14,676 bases of DNA from DATCDE01 sp038252405 (GTDB lineage: Bacteria > Actinomycetota > Actinomycetes > Prado026), in NCBI GenBank assembly GCA_038252405.1, contig JBBSAJ010000052.1:1-14676 (forward strand). The letters are read 5' to 3'. A program made the position numbers and the translations under genes. Below, piece by piece: positions 6,403-11,386 of this stretch; position 1 is the first letter of the stretch, and each line of letters begins with the position of its first letter. Below the pieces are notes generated by a model, which saw only the letters and a program-made list of their open reading frames with translations, was not told the DNA's origin and made no database searches.

Positions 6403-7962
6403 GTGGCTGTCACCTCCTCCCCCCGCCTCGGTCTGACCCGCTGGTCGGCGCAGACCGACCCGCAGACCCGCGCTCAGCAGGACGCCTCCCACCTGGCGCT
6501 GGAGACGCTCGCTGCTCGCTTCGATCAGTTCACCGGGATCAACAACCGGCCCGCGTTCGGCGTGGCCGGCCGCTTCTCCACCGACCTCTCCACCGGGCTG
6601 ATCTACTACGACACCGGGACGGCCTGGGTCGCAGCGGGCGGGCTCTCAGGGGCGGTCACCCATCAGGCCACGGCCGGGCAGACGCTGCCGCTGCTGACCT
6701 GGAAGAACGCCGCCGGCGTCACCATCGCCACCCTCGACGTGCTCGGCAACCTGCGCATCCGCCCGCCTGCTGGAGGAGCGGACCTCGCCGCCGGCGGGGC
6801 GGTCGCTGAGTTCGTCACCCCCACCGGGGACTCCCGCATCGCTATGGGCGGGGCGGCAGCCGGCGGCAGCACCCCGGCCCTGACGTGGTACACCCGCAAC
6901 GCCTCGGACGGCAACGGCGCGGCCTACCGCATCGCCACTTCCGGCGCCGGCTCTGAGCTGCTCGTCCAGGCCAGCACCAGCGCCAGCGCGGCGTACGGCG
7001 CCGAGACCTACGTGGACCGGCTGCGCATAGGCCGAGGCAACACCGCAGCCGACATCGGCCTGAGCGTCCGCGGCATCGCCAGCCAGACCGGCGCCCTACA
7101 GGAGTGGATGGACGGAGCAGGAGCGCAGCGCGCCAGGATCAACTCAGACGGCTTCGCCAACCTGCTCAACGGCCTGATCGTCGCCAACAACTACACCCAG
7201 CTGCGCGAGCTGATCCTGGCCCTGACCTCGACCTCGACCGTGGGCCTGCTCGTCAAGGGCGCGGCCGGGCAGAGCGCGGACTTGGCGCAGTTCACCGACC
7301 CCTCGGGCAGCAGCGGCGTCTACGCTCGGATCACCGCCGGCGGGGACTACAGCGCCCCCACCGCCACCCTGACCGGCAGCAGCCTCGTCGCTGGAGGAGC
7401 GGCCTTCGCCGGCAACGAGCGGCTGACCGTCAAGGGCGCAGTCGGGCAGAGCGTCGACCTCGCCACCTTCCGCAACTCCTCCGACACGATCCTGGCGAAG
7501 ATCGCCGCCGACGGCACGATCACGGCGCCCAACATCGTCTCCCCCGATACCTCTGCCTGGACGGCCTTCACCCCGGGCTGGGGCGGCTCGGGCACGGCGC
7601 CGGCCCTCGGCAACGGCACCATTAAGGGCCGGTTCAAACAGATCGGCAAGACCGTCCACTTCCGCATCCAGCTCCAGATGGGCTCCACGAGCACCTACGG
7701 CACCGGCAGCTGGAACTTCTCGGGGCTGCCCGTCCAGGTCGTCAATACCGGCGGCGACCAGATCGCGCAGCTCCAGGCGTACGACAGCTCGGCCAACGCC
7801 CGGCTCCTCGGCTCGGCCTCGCTGGCCGGCTCGACGTTCGTCACGTCGTTCAGGACGCCCTCGCTGACCACCCCGCCGCTGGTCGACCTGGCTGCGGCAG
7901 TGCCCTGGACCTGGGCGCTCAACGACATGCTGACGATCTGGGGCACCTACGAATCCGTGTGA
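6403..7962 (+). CDS. Tail fibre / receptor-binding protein with beta repeats
   Basis: 519 residues from GTG 6403. The N-terminus (SPRLGLTRWSAQTDPQTRAQQDASHLALE) is of the kind that attaches actinophage fibres to the baseplate. Four related blocks of about 35 residues follow near 85-118, 220-252, 281-318 and 341-377: a 'VKGAxGQSxDLAxF' strand, a turn, then 'xARIxxDGxxxAP' (for example LLVKGAAGQSADLAQF and LTVKGAVGQSVDLATF). This fits a trimeric beta shaft. The C-terminal 140 residues (AWTAFTPGWGGSGTAPALGNG, GRFKQIGKTVHFRIQLQMGS, YGTGSWNFSGLP) form a domain common at the ends of actinophage tail proteins and probably bind the host surface. It lies directly after tail protein I, and C-box element B precedes it. 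Receptor unknown. Confidence 0.8.
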   Translation: MAVTSSPRLGLTRWSAQTDPQTRAQQDASHLALETLAARFDQFTGINNRPAFGVAGRFSTDLSTGLIYYDTGTAWVAAGGLSGAVTHQATAGQTLPLLTWKNAAGVTIATLDVLGNLRIRPPAGGADLAAGGAVAEFVTPTGDSRIAMGGAAAGGSTPALTWYTRNASDGNGAAYRIATSGAGSELLVQASTSASAAYGAETYVDRLRIGRGNTAADIGLSVRGIASQTGALQEWMDGAGAQRARINSDGFANLLNGLIVANNYTQLRELILALTSTSTVGLLVKGAAGQSADLAQFTDPSGSSGVYARITAGGDYSAPTATLTGSSLVAGGAAFAGNERLTVKGAVGQSVDLATFRNSSDTILAKIAADGTITAPNIVSPDTSAWTAFTPGWGGSGTAPALGNGTIKGRFKQIGKTVHFRIQLQMGSTSTYGTGSWNFSGLPVQVVNTGGDQIAQLQAYDSSANARLLGSASLAGSTFVTSFRTPSLTTPPLVDLAAAVPWTWALNDMLTIWGTYESV

Positions 7963-7995
7963 TCCTGTCCCCAACCCTTGACCTGGAGCTGAGAC

Positions 7996-8304
7996 ATGGC
8001 CGACGCCGAGACGCCGATACCCGAGGAAGCCGACAGCGCCCCCGAGCTGGCCGTGGACGAAGGACCGCACGCCTACTTCTACGAGAAGCTGACCCGCGCC
8101 GATCAGGTCGCACTAGCCGACGCTCGGCTGTTGCAGCTCGAACGGGAGTACGCGGGCCTGGCTCTGGCCGAGGCCGAAGCTGGGGCTGACCCTCATGCGG
8201 GGGGCAACAGCGACGACAGGAGCAAGGCGCGGGAGACCGTGGAGGCCCGAGCGGGCGCGGTGAAGGCATGGCTGCGGGGGGCCGCAGAGAGACCAGCGAA
8301 GTAG
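7996..8304 (+). CDS. Small acidic protein of unknown function
   Basis: 102 residues, rich in Ala, Glu and Asp (ETPIPEEADSAPELAVDEGPH), with a helical centre (FYEKLTRADQVALADARLLQLEREYAGLALAEAEAG) and a helical C-terminus (ARETVEARAGAVKAWLRG). ATG 7996 has a GGAG (7985-7988) seven bases upstream, a standard SD site, unlike the fibre gene before it. It sits between the tail fibre and the lysis genes. No transmembrane segment, no cysteine and no motif that I know. A fibre-assembly helper or a lysis-region accessory are both possible; neither is supported by sequence. Confidence 0.65.
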   Translation: MADAETPIPEEADSAPELAVDEGPHAYFYEKLTRADQVALADARLLQLEREYAGLALAEAEAGADPHAGGNSDDRSKARETVEARAGAVKAWLRGAAERPAK

Positions 8305-8323
8305 CGATGATGGAGGCCGGCCG

Positions 8324-8707
8324 ATGGGGGAGCAGATGGGCGTCTGGATTCCCGTCGTGTCTGCCCTGGTGGCCGTCCTCGGCGGCGGGCTGTGGATGCG
8401 CCGGAACGTCGCCGCGTCGACCGCGAAGATCTATCACGACATCGCGCTGGGCCTGCTGAAACCTCTCCAAGACGAGAACGGCCGCTTGCAGTCGCGGATC
8501 GGGGGCCTGGAGCGGCGGGAGCGGGAACGGGCAGAGCACGCCCAGGCGCACATCGAGTGGGATCTCCTGGTGCTGACCATCTGCGCGACGCACGGCATCC
8601 CGATCCCCACGATCCCCCCGCTGCACGCCGCGTCGGCCGCGTCGGCCGCGTACCGGCCGGCCGAGCGGACCCGCGCCGAAGACCTGCTCGCCCCTCCGCT
8701 GGAGTAG
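8324..8707 (+). CDS. Single-pass membrane protein with coiled coil, lysis region
   Basis: 127 residues. One hydrophobic segment near residues 6-24 (GVWIPVVSALVAVLGGGLW) is followed by positive residues (MRRN), suggesting an N-out, C-in membrane anchor. Residues 38-75 (DIALGLLKPLQDENGRLQSRIGGLERRERERAEHAQAH) look like a coiled coil. Then comes a Pro-rich part with a short alanine repeat (HAASAASAAYRP). ATG 8324 has GGAGG (8312-8316) well placed; an ATG at 8336 with its own GGGGAG is an alternative. Its location just before endolysin and holin suggests a lysis role such as a second holin-type or spanin-like protein, but the shape alone does not decide this. Confidence 0.66.
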   Translation: MGEQMGVWIPVVSALVAVLGGGLWMRRNVAASTAKIYHDIALGLLKPLQDENGRLQSRIGGLERRERERAEHAQAHIEWDLLVLTICATHGIPIPTIPPLHAASAASAAYRPAERTRAEDLLAPPLE

Positions 8708-8751
8708 GTTCCGTCCCCCCACCGGCCGACCGGCTGGGTCACCCTGTGGTC
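8708..8751 (+). promoter_or_regulatory. C-box element C upstream of the endolysin gene
   Basis: A 44-base gap with CCGTCCCCCC at 8711-8720; its G at 8713 lies exactly 39 bases before ATG 8752. A GC-rich inverted repeat follows (8722-8728 with 8731-8737, one G-T pair, so the top pair must open to leave a usable loop). No SD site is visible (CCTGTGGTC before ATG). With elements A and B this makes three copies at identical spacing, here placed to control the lysis genes. Confidence 0.6.
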
Positions 8752-9492
8752 ATGGCCGTCTACCTCTGCCCCTCGGGCGACAAGCTCCGCGATGAGATCC
8801 ACGACCGCTTCGGCGATGACCTGCTGATCGGCTGGGTCGGTGACCGCGCCCATGCGGCCAGGGTGTCGGACCACAACCCTGAGCGGTGGGCTGCCGAGCG
8901 CCGCTGGGACGGCGGGGTCCACGCCCTCGACGTGCCGAACTTCCCCCAGCTCGACGCCCTCTGCGGGCACCTGCGCCGGGAGGCCGACGCCGGGCGGGAG
9001 CCGAGGCTGACCTGCATCATCCGCAACCGCAGGATCGCCAGCCTGAAGTCGGGCTGGGAGTGGCGCGGCTACGACGGCGAGTCCCACACCGCGCATGCCC
9101 ACTTCTCGCTGTCCTACGTCGGCCGCTACGAAAAGGACCGCCGCGCCTGGCTGGCCGAGTTCGCCACGAGGCCGCGGCCGAAGCCGGGCAAGGGTGAAGC
9201 CCCGAGCAAGAGCGGCGGCGGCCCCGACCATGACCCGGTGGAGGTGGCCTGGCGCGGCAAGGCCAGCGACGAGCACCGCCCCGGCTCCCGCTCCCTGACC
9301 CGGCACGACGCCGGGTCCGACGTGGAGCTGTTGCAGGACTTCATCGGTGTCCGCCCCGGCGATGGCTGGTTCGGTGCCGGCACGGAGCGGTCGTTGAAGG
9401 ACTACCAGCGGATGCGGGGCCTGACGGCTGACGGCATCTGCGGGCGCCAGACCTGGGCGCCGATCCTGAACGACCTGGGCCTGACCCGATGA
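8752..9492 (+). CDS. Endolysin: M15-type peptidase with C-terminal peptidoglycan-binding domain
   Basis: 246 residues from ATG 8752; the frame is open further upstream, but that overlaps the membrane protein gene and is shadow. The N-terminal domain has ARVSDHNPERW with His41, GGVHALDVPN with Asp60 and ESHTAHAHFSLS with His117 and a nearby Glu110. This is the SxHx...AxD...HxH zinc pattern of M15-type L-Ala-D-Glu/D-Ala-D-Ala peptidases seen in many actinophage lysins; 'RNRRIASLKSGWEWRGY' is also typical. A Lys/Pro/Gly linker covers about 140-160. Residues 180-240 (LTRHDAGSDVELLQDFIGV, GWFGAGTERSLKDYQRMRGL, DGICGRQTWAPI) form a PG_binding_1 domain. It cuts peptidoglycan stem peptides for release of progeny. 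The stop overlaps the holin start (ATGA). Confidence 0.9.
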   Translation: MAVYLCPSGDKLRDEIHDRFGDDLLIGWVGDRAHAARVSDHNPERWAAERRWDGGVHALDVPNFPQLDALCGHLRREADAGREPRLTCIIRNRRIASLKSGWEWRGYDGESHTAHAHFSLSYVGRYEKDRRAWLAEFATRPRPKPGKGEAPSKSGGGPDHDPVEVAWRGKASDEHRPGSRSLTRHDAGSDVELLQDFIGVRPGDGWFGAGTERSLKDYQRMRGLTADGICGRQTWAPILNDLGLTR

Positions 9493-9797
9493 GTGGAGCG
9501 CACCGCATGAGCAGCAATGACCCGACCGCGACGGCTGGCTGGCTGAACGACTCGACCCGGCGCACGGTGCGCGGGGTGGTGCAGCTCCTCCTCGCCTGCA
9601 TCCCCGCCCTGCCGACGCTGGCGCTGCTGACCAACGGCAACCCGCCGCTGGAGGCCGCCCTGGCGACCCTGATCGTCTGGGGCGCCGCGGTGACGAAGCT
9701 GATGAACGTGCTGGAGGACAACATCGCGTGGTGGCCGGCCTGGCTGAAGGCCCCCGCCTCGCCCGGGCTCGCGCCCGCGCCCGACCCAGCTGCCTAG
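9489..9797 (+). CDS. Holin-like protein, two transmembrane helices
   Basis: 102 residues from ATG 9489, which overlaps the endolysin stop by four bases (ATGA). A second in-frame ATG at 9507 has a GGAG nine bases before it and may be the true, or a second, start; such dual starts are known in holin genes, but nothing more here proves it. Two hydrophobic segments are visible, about residues 29-47 (GVVQLLLACIPALPTLALL) and 55-72 (EAALATLIVWGAAVTKLM). A short polar tail follows, rich in Pro and Ala. Size, topology and position directly after the endolysin fit a holin, which opens the inner membrane at lysis time. Confidence 0.78.
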   Translation: MSGAHRMSSNDPTATAGWLNDSTRRTVRGVVQLLLACIPALPTLALLTNGNPPLEAALATLIVWGAAVTKLMNVLEDNIAWWPAWLKAPASPGLAPAPDPAA

Positions 9798-9841
9798 CCT
9801 CTGCGGGCCTTGATCGCTGGCGTTCTGCCGCGCACGACCGG

Positions 9842-9847
9842 TAGGCT
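9842..9847 (+). promoter_or_regulatory. Possible -10 promoter element (TAGGCT) before the RecT-like gene
   Basis: TAGGCT fits the actinobacterial TANNNT -10 pattern and is followed by ACAGC after one base. The same TAGGCT-n-ACAGC occurs at 12516 in the other leader that carries the TTGACGG hairpin. No convincing -35 box is seen 16-18 bases upstream. The element also forms part of a small inverted repeat (AGGCT-CAC-AGCCT), so a different role is possible. Transcription from here would begin just before the shared hairpin. Confidence 0.4.
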
Positions 9848-9869
9848 CACAGCCTGTAATCGTTGTGGT

Positions 9870-9897
9870 CGGAGTTGACGGCTCCGTCCCGCCCAAG
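9870..9897 (+). promoter_or_regulatory. Leader hairpin copy 1 (constant TTGACGG loop, CCCGCCCAAG tail)
   Basis: Stem CGGAG (9870-9874) and CTCCG (9882-9886) enclose loop TTGACGG (9875-9881); the 3' flank reads TCCCGCCCAAG to 9897. Copy 2 at 12545-12573 has the same loop and tail, but a wholly different, still paired stem (GGCAGCG/CGCTGCC). Conserved loop with changed but paired stem suggests an RNA (or DNA) structure under selection. TTGACG also resembles a -35 box, but no TANNNT stands 16-18 bases after it in either copy. Confidence 0.55.
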
Positions 9898-9918
9898 GAC
9901 AGCGGAAGGGCTGGGCCT

Positions 9919-10062
9919 ATGTGGGGGAGGTTGCGTGCGCTGCGCGTACGCCTGCCCCGCGCCAGGCGTCCAGCCCGAGCAGCTGCACTCGTGCTGGACT
10001 TCACCCTCTCCCCGGCTACGGCGAAACGCCTATCGACCGGGAGCCCCACGCATGACCGATGA
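9919..10062 (+). other. Coding state unclear: leader with competing small ORFs before the RecT-like gene
   Basis: All three frames hold a short ORF. One runs 9919-10062 (47 residues, Arg/Ala-rich). One runs from GTG 9921 to TGA 10055 and overlaps the RecT-like ATG by four bases (ATGA). One starts at GTG 9935 behind a strong GGGGGAGG and continues in frame into the RecT-like protein. The GTG 9935 frame has G or C at the third position in about 20 of its first 21 codons and encodes RCAYACPAPGVQPEQLHSCW with four cysteines, so this piece looks coding. It could be a 39-residue N-terminal extension of the RecT-like protein or a separate small Cys protein that changes frame at the CCC-C near 10010-10013. 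Not resolved by sequence alone. Confidence 0.3.
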
Positions 10063-11083
10063 CACCTTGACCCCCACGACCCATGCCCCGCCGCCGGGGC
10101 GGGAGGTCGTCCGCGCTCCTGCTCCTGCTCCTGCCCCGCTCGCGCTCGACCCGGCCACGGCCGAGCTGGACGCCCGGCTGCGCTTCGCCGAGAAGATGGC
10201 CCAGGCGGGCAACCTCCCGCCCGCGTACCGGCGCCAGCCCGCCAACCTGCTGCTGCTCGATCAGTTCGCCCGCGACCTCGGGCTCTCCTGGACGGCGGCG
10301 CTGACCGGCGTCCACATCGTGGAGGGCAAGCCGACCGCCTCCTCGGCGATGATCCAGGCCCTGGTGCGCCGGGCTGGGCACAAGCTGCGGGTCAGCGACG
10401 GCAAGGACGGCGCAGGCCCCACGGTGACGGTAGAGATTCTGCGCGCCGACGACCCCGACTTCCCCTTCCGCGTGACCTGGGGCATGGCCGAGGCTGCGGC
10501 GGCGGGGCTGGCGAACAAGGACGTTTGGCGAAAATATCCGACGGCCATGCTGGAGGCGCGGGCGACGACGGCCTGCGCTCGGCGGGCGTGCAGCGATGCG
10601 CTGTTCGGCGTGCTCTACACCCCTGAGGAGCTGGGCGCCGTCGTGGACGAGGACGGGCAGCCTGTCGAGGGGCCGAGCGTGCGTCCCACCCCGATCCAGG
10701 CGCAGCGGCCGGCGGCCCAGCCGGTACAGCAGCAGCAGCGGCCGGCTCCGCAGGAGCCCGAGCCCGAGGTGCTCGACGCCGAGGTGCTCGACGCCGAGCC
10801 TGACGCGGCGCTGGCCGCCGACACCGCCAATGCCCAGGAGAGGGCCACCAAGGCCCTGGGCATCGGGGACGAGGCGCTGCTGGGCAAGGCGGTCGCCTGG
10901 GCCGGCAAGGCGGGCCTGGAGGGCGTGGACGTGGCGGCTGTGCTGACCGCTGAGGTACGCGCCGCGCTCGATCTGGACCCTGACGGCCAGGTGCCCCTCG
11001 GGGTGCTGCTCCAGGCCGCTCAGGACTTCGTCGCTTCCGAGCGGGAGCCGATCAACTCCTCGCTCGCCCGGCGGGGCGCGTAG
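10052..11083 (+). CDS. RecT-like single-strand annealing / recombination protein
   Basis: 343 residues from ATG 10052 (GGGAG at 10039-10043, spacing 8); an upstream in-frame GTG at 9935 is an alternative start. After a Pro/Ala-rich N-terminus, residues 35-200 form the folded core: LRFAEKMAQAGNLPPAYR, RDLGLSWTAALTGVHIVEGK, FPFRVTWGMAEAAAAGL, then WRKYPTAMLEARATTACARR and LFGVLYTPEELG. This last pattern ('K..W.KYP..ML.ARA......R..F...L.G.YT.EEL') is one I associate with phage proteins annotated as RecT-like or ssDNA-binding. A Gln/Pro/Glu linker (about 210-250, with the 15-base unit GAGGTGCTCGACGCC repeated at about 10777-10806) leads to a helical C-terminal domain. No paired exonuclease gene is visible. 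Family call moderate; the alternative is another phage ssDNA-binding protein. Confidence 0.62.
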   Translation: MTDDTLTPTTHAPPPGREVVRAPAPAPAPLALDPATAELDARLRFAEKMAQAGNLPPAYRRQPANLLLLDQFARDLGLSWTAALTGVHIVEGKPTASSAMIQALVRRAGHKLRVSDGKDGAGPTVTVEILRADDPDFPFRVTWGMAEAAAAGLANKDVWRKYPTAMLEARATTACARRACSDALFGVLYTPEELGAVVDEDGQPVEGPSVRPTPIQAQRPAAQPVQQQQRPAPQEPEPEVLDAEVLDAEPDAALAADTANAQERATKALGIGDEALLGKAVAWAGKAGLEGVDVAAVLTAEVRAALDLDPDGQVPLGVLLQAAQDFVASEREPINSSLARRGA

Positions 11084-11143
11084 GGGGACAAACCGGGCGG
11101 GCGGTATGGTCCGCCCACTGCCGCGTGCCGCCCCCTGAACGGG

Positions 11144-11188
11144 GCGCTGCGGCCCCCCCAGCGCGGCAGGCTGGGGGGGCCGCGGTGC
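11144..11188 (+). terminator. Very strong hairpin, probable transcription terminator
   Basis: The arms 11149-11162 and 11170-11183 pair perfectly over 14 bases (GCGGCCCCCCCAGC with its complement). Five more pairs extend it outward to 11144 and 11188, two of them G-T. The loop is GCGGCAG. It stands 60 bases after the RecT-like stop. There is no U-tract, so this is a structural prediction; it might instead be a replication-region or regulatory structure. Confidence 0.5.
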
Positions 11189-11194
11189 ACGCCT

Positions 11195-11224
11195 CGGGCT
11201 CCCGCCTGCAAAGCCGGGAGCCCG
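11195..11224 (+). terminator. Second hairpin after the RecT-like gene
   Basis: CGGGCTCCCG and CGGGAGCCCG pair perfectly around a ten-base loop (CCTGCAAAGC). It lies six bases after the large hairpin, making a tandem stem-loop. No T run follows. The loop resembles a tRNA-Cys anticodon loop, but no D-arm or T-arm is present. Confidence 0.42.
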
Positions 11225-11257
11225 TCCACGGAACGCTCGCGGCGCCGTTATTCGCCA

Positions 11258-11281
11258 ACTCCTAGAAGGGGAGTGCGCTCC
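11258..11281 (+). promoter_or_regulatory. Two mutually exclusive small hairpins over a Shine-Dalgarno site
   Basis: GGGGAG at 11268-11273 is a good SD for GTG 11282. The GGAG can pair with ACTCC upstream (11258-11262) or with CTCC downstream (11278-11281), so both folds hide the ribosome site and they cannot form together. A control of translation is suggested but is only inferred. Confidence 0.35.
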
Positions 11282-11386
11282 GTGGATCCCTCAGAAGCTA
11301 CAGTAGGCCGCCGCCAGAATGCGCCCAAACCAGACCCGATTCGGCGGCGTGTTTGCGCCGAACTCTGCCCCGCTCGCTCGCTGTGA
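11282..11386 (+). CDS. Possible 34-residue leader ORF coupled to the replication gene
   Basis: The ORF begins at GTG 11282, eight bases after a strong GGGGAG, and ends at TGA 11384-11386. That stop overlaps the GTG of the replication gene in the GTGA manner used elsewhere in this window. The product would be MDPSEATVGRRQNAPKPDP, followed by a basic stretch and two Cys (VCAELCPARSL). Third-position GC is only about half, well below the neighbours, so real protein selection is doubtful. Its use may be to carry ribosomes to the replication gene, whose own start has no SD site. A TACAGT at 11298-11303, inside the ORF, also resembles a -10 box. Confidence 0.35.
   Translation: MDPSEATVGRRQNAPKPDPIRRRVCAELCPARSL

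Larger units (their letters stand above)
11084..11257 (+). other. Structured gap after the RecT-like gene: three strong hairpins
   Basis: No gene is seen in this stretch. Three hairpins follow one another. The first is GGGCGG (11099-11104)/CCGCCC (11111-11116) with loop TATGGT. The second is 19 base pairs, 11144-11162 with 11170-11188, two G-T pairs and a seven-base loop. The third is 10 perfect base pairs, 11195-11204 with 11215-11224. The middle one includes a run of seven C facing seven G. None is followed by a T run, so a classical intrinsic terminator is not certain, but such GC-rich stems without U-tracts are common at gene ends in actinobacteria. Confidence 0.6.

Noticed and set aside
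7963..7995. GTCCCC (7967-7972) as a fourth C-box
   Set aside because: The match is shorter, the distance to the ATG is 29 and not 39, and this gene has a proper SD site.
8621..8655. Short GCGTCGGCC tandem repeat
   Set aside because: Only two full copies, encoding an Ala/Ser stretch of a low-complexity tail; nothing suggests a site.
9875..9903. TTGACG in the shared hairpin loops as a -35 promoter box
   Set aside because: Neither copy (9875, 12552) has a TANNNT at 16-18 bases, and the flanking stems covary, which is better explained by structure. Kept only as an alternative.
11195..11224. tRNA-Cys-like anticodon loop (CCTGCAAAGC) in the second hairpin
   Set aside because: No D-arm, no T-loop (GTTC-type) and no acceptor pairing around it; the stem is ten pairs, twice an anticodon stem. 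Treated as a plain hairpin.
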